Part shown: positions 46,569-55,276 of the stretch, in pieces
Numbering within the stretch: position 1 is the first letter of the stretch
How the letters are laid out: the number at the start of each line of letters is the position of its first letter
Source of the DNA: Thiomonas delicata
GTDB taxonomy: Bacteria; Pseudomonadota; Gammaproteobacteria; Burkholderiales; Burkholderiaceae_C
Reading direction: 5' to 3'
DNA length: 64,000 nt
Assembly (NCBI RefSeq): GCF_900088825.1
Contig: NZ_LT592171.1
Coordinates: 1,345,131 to 1,409,130, forward strand
Notes under the pieces: generated by a model
Databases searched by the model: none
The model's input: only the letters and a program-made list of their open reading frames with translations
Told to the model about the DNA's origin: nothing
Translations under genes and position numbers: made by a program

Positions 46569-48119
46569 TCAGTTGCTGGTAGCCTGGCCACGCCAAGCCG
46601 CAAAGTTTTTCTGGTCTTCGGAGCCCTCGAAGTCGAGGTTGTCCTTTCCGAAATTCAGCTCGTAGTAGTCCATCACGGCCATGAGCGGATCGAAACCCTC
46701 CTTGGTTGGATCCGTGCCAGGCTTGAAGCAGTTGCCTTGGTAGATCTGGTGCACTGGCAGCCAGGACTGGGAGAATTTCTCCGGCTCGTGATCGAAGATC
46801 TCCTTGCAGTGGTCACTGCAGAAGTGGTACTTGTCGCCGAGGTAGGTCGATTCGCGGTAGCAAATCTTGGTTGCATCGCCAGGCTCGGTGAACAACATCG
46901 GGATCTGACAGGTGTTGCACAACATCGGCAGTGTCTTGTTGTAGAAGCGGTTGCCCTGCTCCGCCTGCTCCCTCCAAAATTCAAAACGTGGGCGATAGTT
47001 CTTGTCGAACGATTTTGGGTACTTGGCGGCCAGCCACTCCATCTCATCCTGTTTGGGAATCCAGGTATGGAAGGGGGCAGCGGCGCCATAGTTGTAGAAC
47101 GTCGCCCACGCTTGATGGCTGATGTGGTCCTTGCCCTCGCAAGCGTCTTTCCAGCCCTTGGGCTCGCGGATGCCGTAGCGGGCAAGGTCCTTGAACAAGG
47201 CTCCACCGTTCTGCTCGGCATAGATTTCCCAGGCTTCCTTCCAGCTCATGACGCGCTTGGGCAGCATGTAGTCCATCATCATCGCCACCAGCGTCAGCAC
47301 GCGGTAACCGCGCCAGAACCATTTGTCGATCCAACGCTGAACGATGGGCACGTTGCCTGGGTCTTGCTCCAGCATGAACTTGATGCACTCGATGCCCAGG
47401 GTCATGTGACGTGATTCGTCGCTTTGCGCCGAGAACCCGAAGGTGACCGTGGACATATCGCCGTTGTAGGCAGCGCCCGACATGAAGGGCACAAACAACA
47501 GATTGGTCAGGACGTATTCGAACGAGAAGCTGACCGCCGTGAGAAACTCGAACGGGCCTGCCGTGTTGGCATCTTCGAAAAATGATTTGGGGACCGATAA
47601 GTACCAGACACGATCGAACCAGTGGTTCGCGTGGTGCATGCCGTTGAAGAATTTGTTGTAGGTCGAAATGGCGTGGGTTTCGGTCTGATAATGGCGCAAT
47701 TCATCGACCGATTGCATCTGACAAGCGACGCGAGCACCCTCCCCCGTGAAATGCCGCCCCACATGCGCAAAGCCGCGATGGGCGTAGTACTCCAGAGGCG
47801 TGACGCCCTGAATGAACAACTTGAGGACATTGACGTAACGCGCATCCGTCACACCGAGGAAAGCGTTGTTCTGTGTGAACGCGTCGATCACCGCATAGAG
47901 TTTCTTTTCCTTTTCGCCCTGATATTTCCAGTAGGACTCCATGGTCAGGCGGAACGGGTCTTCCCACTTGTCCCAATCGTGAATCTTGATGCCCTCATAT
48001 TTGTCGAACGGGAACACCTTGTCCATCGGCTGGTAGGTGGTCTGCCAGCCCAGGCCACGGGTCATGGCCGCATAACGATCCTTCAAACCAAGTTTTTTCT
48101 TGAGCGCATGGGTGTCCAT
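46569..48119 (-). CDS. dmpN: Phenol hydroxylase large catalytic subunit DmpN
   Basis: A 516-residue di-iron subunit converting phenols to catechols. Ligands: Glu110 (TPLEYYAHR), Glu140 and His143 (VDELRHYQ), Glu201 (FSFEYVLT), Glu235 and His238 (SDESRHMT). C-terminal Cys pairs (CNTCQIP, YHFCSDHCK) form a zinc site as in TmoA. ATG 48119 follows AAGGAGACCCAG. Full length and intact. Confidence 0.97.
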   Translation of the reverse strand: MDTHALKKKLGLKDRYAAMTRGLGWQTTYQPMDKVFPFDKYEGIKIHDWDKWEDPFRLTMESYWKYQGEKEKKLYAVIDAFTQNNAFLGVTDARYVNVLKLFIQGVTPLEYYAHRGFAHVGRHFTGEGARVACQMQSVDELRHYQTETHAISTYNKFFNGMHHANHWFDRVWYLSVPKSFFEDANTAGPFEFLTAVSFSFEYVLTNLLFVPFMSGAAYNGDMSTVTFGFSAQSDESRHMTLGIECIKFMLEQDPGNVPIVQRWIDKWFWRGYRVLTLVAMMMDYMLPKRVMSWKEAWEIYAEQNGGALFKDLARYGIREPKGWKDACEGKDHISHQAWATFYNYGAAAPFHTWIPKQDEMEWLAAKYPKSFDKNYRPRFEFWREQAEQGNRFYNKTLPMLCNTCQIPMLFTEPGDATKICYRESTYLGDKYHFCSDHCKEIFDHEPEKFSQSWLPVHQIYQGNCFKPGTDPTKEGFDPLMAVMDYYELNFGKDNLDFEGSEDQKNFAAWRGQATSN

Positions 48120-48138
48120 CTGGGTCTCCTTGGGGTGT

Positions 48139-48408
48139 TCAGTGTTTCCAACTCAGCGTGAACTGATCGTCGTCCTCGTCGATGTGGCCGGACAAGGTGA
48201 TGAGGTTGATGTGAATTTGCTGCAGATCGAAGCGTGCGCCGGTGCGCTCCTCGATGCTTTGGCGATTGATCGTCAGGTGTCCGGGGGCATCGATTTTCAC
48301 CATGCCCGGCGACTCGACGGCAACTGCGTTCGGGTTGTCGGCCATGATGGCCTCGACCACGGGGCGTGACTCTTCGTTGACCTGAAAGGCGATGAATACG
48401 TTTGACAT
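48139..48408 (-). CDS. dmpM: Phenol hydroxylase effector DmpM
   Basis: An 89-residue cofactorless protein that couples electron transfer to hydroxylation: MSNVFIAFQVNEESRPVVEA, IMADNPNAVAVESPGMVKID, ERTGARFDLQQIHINLIT. It is the functional counterpart of TmoD in this operon and is intact here. Confidence 0.95.
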   Translation of the reverse strand: MSNVFIAFQVNEESRPVVEAIMADNPNAVAVESPGMVKIDAPGHLTINRQSIEERTGARFDLQQIHINLITLSGHIDEDDDQFTLSWKH

Positions 48409-48452
48409 GGATACTCCTTGGAGACTACTGGATAGCGTGTTGACACCCTGCG

Positions 48453-49448
48453 TCAGAGCGAGATCCCTGACTTCCCAAGGCGCACCCTCAGTTGTTGACG
48501 CGCGTCATCGAGCGCGACCCGGCCTGTTCCGGGAAGCGCCATCTCGGCAATCGGCAGCAAGGCGCTGGCTGCCTGCTCCTCCCAATTGCGCAGCCAGTGC
48601 GTGAGCAATGCCTTGTTGTCTTCCGACTCGGCTGCCATGGTTTTCACCACGGCATCAACCCATCGGCTGGATTCGTCGTGCCACTCCGGCATGAATGCGG
48701 TGAGCATGGCCACGGCACTGCCGCCTTTCAGGGCAATGTGGTCGTCGATGAAGGTGCCGTAAATGAGCGGGTAAAGAAGCCCGTCAAGAGCCAAGTTCTG
48801 GGCCATGAACAACTCAACCGGGTCTTCCAACACCAGGGTGTCCTCGACATAGCGGCGCAGGGGTTGCCATGCGGGATCGATCAGCCACGCCTGCTTGGCT
48901 TCGTCGAGAAGGTCTGGACCGGACATGGCCAGTGCTAGACGCGTCAGGTACTGCGCCACACCCAGGTTGTCCATGGCATGAAACATGGCGGGGGCGGTGA
49001 AGGCCGCTCCGTACCCGGTAGCACAGATTTGCGAGTTGTTCATGTTCGCACCCCATGCCGCATGACGCAGAGGGACCAGAACCGACAGCGCCTGCTGCCT
49101 GACTTCGGCAGAGATGAGATCTATCAAACCGCGGGACTCGACAAATTCGAAGTTCGATTCCATCGCGTCCTGCTGGCGCGCACGGGTCATGGTCCACGAG
49201 GCGTAATAGAACTGGCGCGGATCTTTCAGCACATACCAGTTGCTCATCTGGATCGCCGTGCGTGATGCGTCGAACAGTTCGTGCTCGGGGTCCCAGGTCG
49301 GCCGATAGTGAAAATTGACCGAAGATTGGACGCCCATCGTGCCTTCCTGGTAACGCGAAGCGGTCTTATCGCCACCGATGTACTGGGCTACGTGGGCATA
49401 GGTGTGGCGAAGTGGCTTGATTTCTCTAGTCTTCAAATCGACAGTCAT
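48453..49448 (-). CDS. dmpL: Phenol hydroxylase beta subunit DmpL
   Basis: A 331-residue structural subunit of the hydroxylase: TVDLKTREIKPLRHTYAHVA, SVNFHYRPTWDPEHELFD, PRQFYYASWTMTRARQQDAM, RHAAWGANMNNSQICATGYG. ATG 49448 follows GGAGCAATTG. Normal length for DmpL/PoxB. Confidence 0.95.
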   Translation of the reverse strand: MTVDLKTREIKPLRHTYAHVAQYIGGDKTASRYQEGTMGVQSSVNFHYRPTWDPEHELFDASRTAIQMSNWYVLKDPRQFYYASWTMTRARQQDAMESNFEFVESRGLIDLISAEVRQQALSVLVPLRHAAWGANMNNSQICATGYGAAFTAPAMFHAMDNLGVAQYLTRLALAMSGPDLLDEAKQAWLIDPAWQPLRRYVEDTLVLEDPVELFMAQNLALDGLLYPLIYGTFIDDHIALKGGSAVAMLTAFMPEWHDESSRWVDAVVKTMAAESEDNKALLTHWLRNWEEQAASALLPIAEMALPGTGRVALDDARQQLRVRLGKSGISL

Positions 49449-49536
49449 CAATTGCTCCTTGGGGTGTTATAGAACCGCTCGCAAGAACGTCAGACTTGGT
49501 TTGCGCTGCAGACTTTCCAATTTCGTTGGCAAAGCA

Positions 49537-49761
49537 TCAGTGCCTGACGAAATTGCCGAAGGCGTCGAGCCGCGACGCTTTTTGCGCAAGGCAGAACTCT
49601 TCGAAGGCCGTTGGGGGCAACATCAGTTCGACGCACAACTCGGGCGTTCCGATGGCAAATTCGAACTCCACGAAACCTTGCGGGTTGATCCGGGTGACCT
49701 TGACAAACCGATCACTCGGATCGATTGCGATGGGCTGCTCGACTACTGATTGGTTGCGCAT
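49537..49761 (-). CDS. dmpK: Phenol hydroxylase assembly protein DmpK
   Basis: A 74-residue protein. Start at ATG 49761 is chosen because AAGGAG lies 10 nt upstream; ATGs at 49770 and 49779 fall on or before that site. Sequence PSDRFVKVTRINPQGFVEFE, then FAIGTPELCVELMLP. DmpK binds the hydroxylase and is needed for iron loading or assembly rather than turnover. First gene of the operon. Confidence 0.92.
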   Translation of the reverse strand: MRNQSVVEQPIAIDPSDRFVKVTRINPQGFVEFEFAIGTPELCVELMLPPTAFEEFCLAQKASRLDAFGNFVRH

Positions 49762-49791
49762 GACTCGCATCTCCTTCATGCCCACAACAAA

Positions 49792-49807
49792 AGCACGAAC
49801 TATGCCG
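49792..49807 (-). promoter_or_regulatory. Sigma-54 (-24/-12) promoter of the dmp operon
   Basis: The minus strand reads CGGCATAGTTCGTGCT: GG and GC with the 10-bp spacing of sigma-54 promoters (consensus TGGCAC-N5-TTGCA/T). Transcription would start near 49781, leaving a ~20-nt leader that carries the dmpK ribosome-binding site. This is the arrangement at DmpR- and XylR-controlled promoters. Confidence 0.75.
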
Positions 49808-49937
49808 AAAGATGGCACCCCGGCCAATTTTCTCGAGATTTAAGGGAAAACACCGACAGGACTCACCATGCCTTGAGCCGCCACAAGGGTTTTCACGGAG
49901 CAATTTCCCCTTCATTTATTGCAATGCAACATCTTGA

Positions 49938-50000
49938 TTCAGCATGATTTTCATAATTTCATCATGGCCAAACGGAGCGAATTGACGATTTCATGAAATC
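49938..50000. promoter_or_regulatory. Candidate upstream activating sequences for the DmpR-like activator
   Basis: Two dyads lie 130-210 bp upstream of the -24/-12 site: GATTTCATGAAATC (49987-50000, a perfect 14-bp palindrome) and an ATGAT...ATCAT pair around 49944-49966. Position and dyad form suit binding of a DmpR/XylR dimer. The match to the known binding consensus is weak. Confidence 0.4.
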
Positions 50001-50055
50001 ACGGGTATGTTTGACCCCCCCGGAGAAGAATTGCAAAAATCTCGATGGAAACGAC

Positions 50056-51753
50056 ATGGCCAAGCATCACCTTCCGCCTTTGCCCTCTGACGCCGACTTG
50101 CGGCGGCTGATTCATTTTTCAGCCGGAGATGGCCGCATCTGGCTAGCGGGACAGCGCATGGTGCTGATCCACGCCGCGGCGCTGGGCGCCTTGCGCAAAG
50201 AATTGATGGAAAGCGTGGGGCCGCAGCAAACCCGCCGGTATTTCACCCGCGCAGGGTTCGCCGCAGGTGAGCGCGACGCCGCCCTGGCCCGGCAGATTCG
50301 AGGCAAGTCGTCCCTCTACGACATGTTCGCCGTCGGGCCGCAACTGCACATGCTCGAAGGCGCAGTCCAGGTCACCCCCCTGCGGTTTGAATCGGATGTG
50401 CAAACCGGCCTTTTCCAAGGTGAGTTCCGCTGGGATCACTCGTGGGAGGCAGAGGTCCACAAACGGGACTTCGGCGTGCAAGAGGTTCCCGTGTGCTGGA
50501 TGCTGATCGGGTACGCCTCGGGCTACACCAGCGCCTTCATGGGGCGACCCATCCTTTACAAAGAGACGTCTTGCATGGGTTGTGGTGACGGGCATTGCCA
50601 CATCGTGGGCAGACCGCAGGAGGAGTGGCCAGACGCGGAAGAATTGGCCTCGTACTTCAAGCCCGAATCCCTGCTGTCGACGATTCAGGATCTGCAGACC
50701 CAGGTGGAGTCCTTGCGCCAGGAAATAGCCCCGGTCGACAACAAGTCTGCCCTGATCGGCCAGTCGGAGGCATTCAAAGCTTCTTATGAGCTGCTGCGCA
50801 CCGCTGCCCCCACCCAGGTGACCGTTCTGCTCACCGGGGAAACCGGCGTCGGCAAGGAGCGCTTCGCACGCGCTCTGCATGCGCTGAGTAGCCGTGCTGA
50901 CAAGCCTTTCGTCGCGATCAACTGCGCAGCCATTCCCCACGATCTGATCGAGTCCGAGTTGTTCGGCGCTGAGAAAGGCGCCTATACAGGATCGCAAGCA
51001 AACCGCGCCGGCCGTTTCGAACGCGCCGACGGCGGCACCCTGTTCCTCGATGAAATCGGCGAATTGCCTCTGCAGGCCCAAGCCAAGCTTTTGCGCGTCA
51101 TCCAGGAAGGCGAAGTTGAGCGCCTGGGTTCGACCCAAAGCCGCAAGGTCGACGTGCGGCTGGTGGCGGCGACCAACCAGGATATGGAACAGGCCGTACG
51201 CGAGGGGCGCTTTCGCGCAGACTTGTACTACCGCATCAACGTCTACCCAGTCCTGATCCCACCGCTGCGCGAGCGCCGCGACGACATCGAGCCGCTGGCG
51301 CAAAGCATGCTGGAGCGTTTTGCGCAGATGCATAACAAACCACGTCCCATGCTCACCGACCATGCCTTCGATGCGATGCGCAACTATGCCTGGCCGGGTA
51401 ACGTGCGCGAACTGGAGAACCTGGTTGAGCGCGCCGTCATCCTTTCCAAGCCGAATCAGGCGGTCGATGCGTGCGATCTCTTCCCCGGCATGGCACCTCC
51501 CCTCGGTTCATCCGTCAACCCCCAGGGCGAACTCGTTCACCGCCGCGCCAGCACAATGGACTGCCAATCCCTGCTCGACCAGATCCAAAATTGCGGGGAA
51601 GGGCTCAATGGGCTCGAGCGCGCCCTGCTGGAAGAGGCGGTAAGCCGCACCAAGGGCAATCTGTCGGCCGCCGCACGCTTGCTCGGTCTGACCCGGGCCC
51701 AACTCAGTTATCGCCTCAGCAGCAAACCAGGAAGGGAGGACCAGCAACCATGA
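50056..51753 (+). CDS. dmpR: DmpR/XylR-type sigma-54-dependent activator
   Basis: A 565-residue activator, divergent from dmpK. Start taken at ATG 50056 (MAKHHLPPLP); an earlier ATG at 49993 would sit in the candidate operator. Residues ~12-200 are the XylR_N/V4R aromatic sensor with CMGCGDGHC (173-181). A linker follows, then the AAA+ domain: Walker A GETGVGKE (261-268), sigma-54 loop GAYTGS (308-313), Walker B GTLFLDE, and the WPGNVRELENLVE region. The C-terminus is a Fis-type HTH (LSAAARLLGLTRAQLSYRL). It should activate dmp, and perhaps tmo, when phenols or toluene bind. The usual GAYTGA loop ends in Ser here. Confidence 0.93.
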   Translation: MAKHHLPPLPSDADLRRLIHFSAGDGRIWLAGQRMVLIHAAALGALRKELMESVGPQQTRRYFTRAGFAAGERDAALARQIRGKSSLYDMFAVGPQLHMLEGAVQVTPLRFESDVQTGLFQGEFRWDHSWEAEVHKRDFGVQEVPVCWMLIGYASGYTSAFMGRPILYKETSCMGCGDGHCHIVGRPQEEWPDAEELASYFKPESLLSTIQDLQTQVESLRQEIAPVDNKSALIGQSEAFKASYELLRTAAPTQVTVLLTGETGVGKERFARALHALSSRADKPFVAINCAAIPHDLIESELFGAEKGAYTGSQANRAGRFERADGGTLFLDEIGELPLQAQAKLLRVIQEGEVERLGSTQSRKVDVRLVAATNQDMEQAVREGRFRADLYYRINVYPVLIPPLRERRDDIEPLAQSMLERFAQMHNKPRPMLTDHAFDAMRNYAWPGNVRELENLVERAVILSKPNQAVDACDLFPGMAPPLGSSVNPQGELVHRRASTMDCQSLLDQIQNCGEGLNGLERALLEEAVSRTKGNLSAAARLLGLTRAQLSYRLSSKPGREDQQP

Positions 51754-52541
51754 ATACACCCACGCGACCTCACCCTTTGCAACAGGCATTTGCGGGGCGT
51801 GAACTCCTGGCTCTAGCGGATGGCCCAAGCGCAGAAATCGCCGCCATCGACAAGCTCTGCGCATCGCCAGCGCGGACCCTGGCTGAACAAGCCTATTTGC
51901 AGTTGCGCCAGCACATCATCGAGGGGCAGTATCCCCCTGGAAGCAAGCTGCGCGTCGAGCATCTCAAAGACGTCTACGGCGTTGGCGCCGGAACCCTACG
52001 CGAAGCCTTGACACGACTGGTCAGCGATGCCTTGGTAATCGCCGAAGGCCAGCGTGGTTTTCGGGTCACGCCGATGTCCCTCGCCGACCTCGAAGACATC
52101 ACCCGATTGCGCATCCACATCGAGGTTGATGCCCTACGCGAATCCGTACGCCGTGGCGACAAGGCCTGGGAGATGCGTGTGCGTGAGAGCTACGAACGCT
52201 TGTCGGCCTATGAGCAACCCATCTCCGTCGACAAACGTCCCGCCTGGGAAGTGTGCAATCGACGGTTCCATGAAGACCTGATTTCGGCCGCGGCCTCACC
52301 CTGGACCTACCTGATGTTGCGCATCCTGTCGCAGCATGGCGAGCGCTACCGCCGACTTGCGATTGGCCTGCAAGACAGTCATCGCGACGTCCACCGCGAA
52401 CACCGCGAGATTTTCGAGGCAGCCATGCGCAGAGCCGACGCCCGCGCAGCACTGGCCCTGGAAGACCACGTCAGCACGACCCTGGCCATCCTGCAAAACG
52501 CGCCGGAGGGAACTCAATGCTCGCTCAACACAGCTCAGTGA
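51750..52541 (+). CDS. GntR-family (FadR/FCD) transcriptional regulator
   Basis: A 263-residue regulator whose ATG overlaps the dmpR stop (ATGA), so the two are translationally coupled. Winged helix ~50-115: EQAYLQLRQHIIEGQYPPGS, KLRVEHLKDVYGVGAGTLRE, ALTRLVSDALV. FCD ligand domain follows (RLRIHIEVDALRESVRRGD, RRFHEDLISAA, HREIFEAAMRRDARAA region with metal-binding His). A GntR paired with a phenol operon usually acts as a repressor that tightens control. Confidence 0.9.
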   Translation: MNTPTRPHPLQQAFAGRELLALADGPSAEIAAIDKLCASPARTLAEQAYLQLRQHIIEGQYPPGSKLRVEHLKDVYGVGAGTLREALTRLVSDALVIAEGQRGFRVTPMSLADLEDITRLRIHIEVDALRESVRRGDKAWEMRVRESYERLSAYEQPISVDKRPAWEVCNRRFHEDLISAAASPWTYLMLRILSQHGERYRRLAIGLQDSHRDVHREHREIFEAAMRRADARAALALEDHVSTTLAILQNAPEGTQCSLNTAQ

Positions 52542-52671
52542 TCCTGATGTGGAGATTGTGGAGCACCTCGAATTACCGCCGTTTGACCTGACCTTGCCGT
52601 GATGGCGCCGCGACCGAGCCCGTTTCCGAACACGGCGATGCGTGGGAGGGGGATTTTTTCGCCATCGATTG

Positions 52672-52702
52672 CCTGGAATCGGTCGTTTTCGACCGCTCCA
52701 GG
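52672..52702. repeat. Hairpin near the left end of the IS91-type element
   Basis: CCTGGA, AT, CGGTCG, loop TTTT, CGACCG, C, TCCAGG: two 6-bp stems with a small internal loop. It lies 130 bp downstream of the gntR stop and 124 bp before the recombinase gene. It could be the subterminal hairpin of the IS91-family element or a weak terminator of dmpR-gntR; no U-run follows. Confidence 0.4.
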
Positions 52703-52825
52703 CCCAGAGGACTAAACCGCTCGCGCGGTAGGCGCTCCGGGAGGGGTTGCGCGGGTTCGGAGGAGTGGGGATTCCTATGTTGGAGGTAGAGGCAATCGGC
52801 CTCGGTCCTCGACAGGAGAGTCACC

Positions 52826-53701
52826 ATGAACTCAACCGATCCCGTGGTTTCGCCGCTTCGCCAGCGCATGCTCGACGACATGCGTATGCGCAAGCTAGAG
52901 GCCAAGACGCAGACGGGTTATGTGCGCGGCGTGCGCAGGTTTGCCGCATTCCTGGGGCGATCGCCCGATACTGCCACGGCAGAGGACCTGCGCCGCTTCC
53001 AGTTGGATATGGTCGACCACGGGGCCTCGCCGACGACGATCAACTCGACGCTGAGCGGGCTCAAGTTCTTCTTCGACGTCACACTCGGCCACGGCGAGCT
53101 GATGGCCAAGGTCCAGCCGGTGCGCGCGCCCACCAAGCTGCCCGTGGTGCTCAGCCCCGAGGAGGTGTCGCGGCTGATCGCTGCGGCGCCGAACATCAAG
53201 CACCGCACGGCGCTGGCGGTAGCCTACGGCGCGGGGCTGCGCGCCAGCGAGGTCTGCGCCTTGAAGGTCGGCGACGTCGACAGCCAGCGCATGGTCTTGC
53301 GCGTCGAGCAAGGCAAGGGCCGCAAGGATCGCTACGCGCTGCTCCCGCCCGTGCTCCTGGAGCAGCTGCGCGCGTGGTGGCGAGTCGGGCATGCCCAGGG
53401 CAAGATGCTGCCCGGCGGCTGGCTGTTTCCCGGGCTCGATCCGATGGACCCGCTGAGCACGCGCCAGCTCAACCGTGCCATCCACGCGGCGGCCGAGGAC
53501 GCGCAGATCGACAAGCGCGTGTCCATGCACACCCTGCGCCACAGCTTCGCCACCCACCTGCTGGAGGAGAAGGTCGATATCCGCGTGATCCAGGTTCTGC
53601 TCGGGCACAAGAAGTTGGAGACCACCACCACCTACACGCACGTGGCCACCGAGCTGCTGCGCCAGGTGATCAGCCCGCTGGAACGCTTGCCGCTGGCATA
53701 G
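52826..53701 (+). CDS. IS91-associated tyrosine recombinase
   Basis: A 291-residue XerC/D-like protein. N-terminal SAM-like domain (LRQRMLDDMRMRKLEAKTQ, GYVRGVRRFAAFLGRSPDTA). Catalytic residues: Arg in YGAGLRASEVCAL, His-x-x-Arg in SMHTLRHSFATHL, His and Tyr in LGHKKLETTTTYTHVA. All are present. It precedes the transposase and is probably co-translated with it. Confidence 0.92.
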   Translation: MNSTDPVVSPLRQRMLDDMRMRKLEAKTQTGYVRGVRRFAAFLGRSPDTATAEDLRRFQLDMVDHGASPTTINSTLSGLKFFFDVTLGHGELMAKVQPVRAPTKLPVVLSPEEVSRLIAAAPNIKHRTALAVAYGAGLRASEVCALKVGDVDSQRMVLRVEQGKGRKDRYALLPPVLLEQLRAWWRVGHAQGKMLPGGWLFPGLDPMDPLSTRQLNRAIHAAAEDAQIDKRVSMHTLRHSFATHLLEEKVDIRVIQVLLGHKKLETTTTYTHVATELLRQVISPLERLPLA

Positions 53702-53711
53702 GGGTGTCGGC

Positions 53712-54908
53712 GTGGGGCGTGCCGCCCTGGAAGTTGCCGACATCTTCCGCACCCACGGGCCGGCTTGGCGCCAGGCCCAGTACGACCACCTGAGCCTGGG
53801 ACAGCTCAAGGTGATGTCGGCCATCGAACAGTGCCGCAGCGCGGCGCTGGGCGGGCATGTCTTGCGCTGCGAAGGCTGCGGCACCGACCTGATCTCCTAC
53901 AACTCCTGCCGCAACCGGCATTGCCCCAAGTGCCAGAGCCGTGCCGCGCAGCGCTGGCTGCAGGCGCGCCAAGCCGATCTGCTCCCTGTCGATTACTACC
54001 ACGTCGTCTTCACGCTCCCAGCTCCTATCGCCGAGATCGCGTACCAGAACAAGGCCACGGTGTACGCCTTGCTGTTCGACGTCGCCGCCGACGTGCTGCT
54101 GACCATCGCCGCCGACCCGAAGCATCTGGGGGCTCGCATCGGCGCCACGCTCGTGCTGCACACCTGGGGCTCGGCGCTGACGCATCATCCCCATGTGCAC
54201 GGCATCGTGCCCGGCGGCGGCCTGGCGCCCGACGGCACCTGGCGCGCCTGCCGAGCCGGATTCTTCCTCCCCGTGCGCGTGCTCTCGCGCCTGTTCCGTC
54301 GGCGATTCCTCGAAGAACTCCAGCGCCTGCACGAGGGCGGGCGACTGCGCTTCTTCGGCGAGCTCACGGCGCTGGCTGAAGCCGGCGCCTTCGCGCATTG
54401 GCTCGCGCCCCTGCGCCGCACCGAGTGGGTGGTCTACGCCAAGCCCCCGTTCGCAGGTCCCGCGGCGGTGCTGGCCTACCTGTCCCGCTACACGCACCGG
54501 GTGGCGATCTCCAACAGCCGCCTTCTCAGCATGGACGCGCGCGGCGTGACCTTCCGCTGGAAGGACTACCGCGCCCGGAGTAGCGCGCGTCGCAAGGTCA
54601 TGACCCTGAGCAGCGCCGAGTTCATGCGCCGCTTCCTGCTGCACGTGCTGCCCGCCGGCCTGCATCGCATCCGGCACTACGGCTTGCTGGCCAACGCCAA
54701 TCGCCGCGCCAGCCTCGCCGCCGTTCGCAAACTGTTGCTGCAGCCGCCCGCTGCAGCGACGCAACCCCTCGACGCCGAACCCCACGAGGCGCCCGCTACG
54801 CGCCAGCCCACCTTCGTCTGCAGGCATTGCGGTCGACCCCTGGTCATCGTCGAGGTCCTGCTGCGCGGCACGACGATTCGCGGGCCACCCACGGTGAGTG
54901 CGTCATGA
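53712..54908 (+). CDS. IS91-family HUH transposase
   Basis: A 398-residue replication-initiator-type transposase with a GTG start. Zinc-binding N-terminus: LRCEGCGTDLISYNSCRNRH, CPKCQSRAAQRWL. HUH motif in HHPHVHGIVPGGG. The catalytic Tyr region is VLAYLSRYTHRVAISNSRL. C-terminal FMRRFLLHVLPAGLHRIRHY, G is highly conserved in the family. It seems intact. Confidence 0.93.
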   Translation: MGRAALEVADIFRTHGPAWRQAQYDHLSLGQLKVMSAIEQCRSAALGGHVLRCEGCGTDLISYNSCRNRHCPKCQSRAAQRWLQARQADLLPVDYYHVVFTLPAPIAEIAYQNKATVYALLFDVAADVLLTIAADPKHLGARIGATLVLHTWGSALTHHPHVHGIVPGGGLAPDGTWRACRAGFFLPVRVLSRLFRRRFLEELQRLHEGGRLRFFGELTALAEAGAFAHWLAPLRRTEWVVYAKPPFAGPAAVLAYLSRYTHRVAISNSRLLSMDARGVTFRWKDYRARSSARRKVMTLSSAEFMRRFLLHVLPAGLHRIRHYGLLANANRRASLAAVRKLLLQPPAAATQPLDAEPHEAPATRQPTFVCRHCGRPLVIVEVLLRGTTIRGPPTVSAS

Positions 54909-55276
54909 GCATCGGCGTTCCTCAACATCGCACGATCCATCGGTCGCTCACGCAAAGTGCCCGGTGCGCTGCCGCATGCACTGACCCCGACCAAGGCGCC
55001 GAATACACCTGTCGTGCAGGTCGCATCCGAGCCCGTCACGGCACCGAACCCTGCTTGCGCTCATCATCACCGCCACGCGATCCAGCGCGATCCGCGGTGC
55101 GGCCTGCCGACTCGCCGCCACATTCCCCATAGCGGCATCAGCTTCGACCGCCGCTGCCACACGCGCCGCGGTTTCCTCCCTGGAGCTTTGTCCAACGCCT
55201 ACCCTCACGCCGAGGACTGCGCGAGGCCATCTGCACGCACGGGCAGGCATCGGACAAACCTAAACCATTTCGGGCG
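54909..55276. other. Non-coding stretch after the IS91 transposase
   Basis: These 368 bp lie between the IS91 transposase stop and the IS5 remnant. No gene or RNA is supported. The right end of the IS91 element (its replication origin or terminus) should be here, but I cannot identify it. Confidence 0.4.

Larger units (their letters stand above)
52826..54908 (+). mobile_element. IS91-family element with accessory tyrosine recombinase
   Basis: Two plus-strand genes, a tyrosine recombinase followed 10 bp later by an HUH transposase, form the core of the IS91 subgroup that carries an integrase-like gene. These elements move by rolling-circle replication, have no target duplication and no long inverted ends, so I cannot fix the boundaries. 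They probably extend beyond the coding part on both sides. Confidence 0.8.

Noticed and set aside
49861-49895. A second possible -24/-12 promoter (TGGCGGCTCAAGGC on the minus strand)
   Set aside because: The GG-GC spacing is one base short of the sigma-54 requirement; the site at 49792-49807 has correct spacing and position.
50143-51363. A 406-codon minus-strand frame over the sigma-54 activator
   Set aside because: Antisense shadow; activator motifs are complete on the plus strand.
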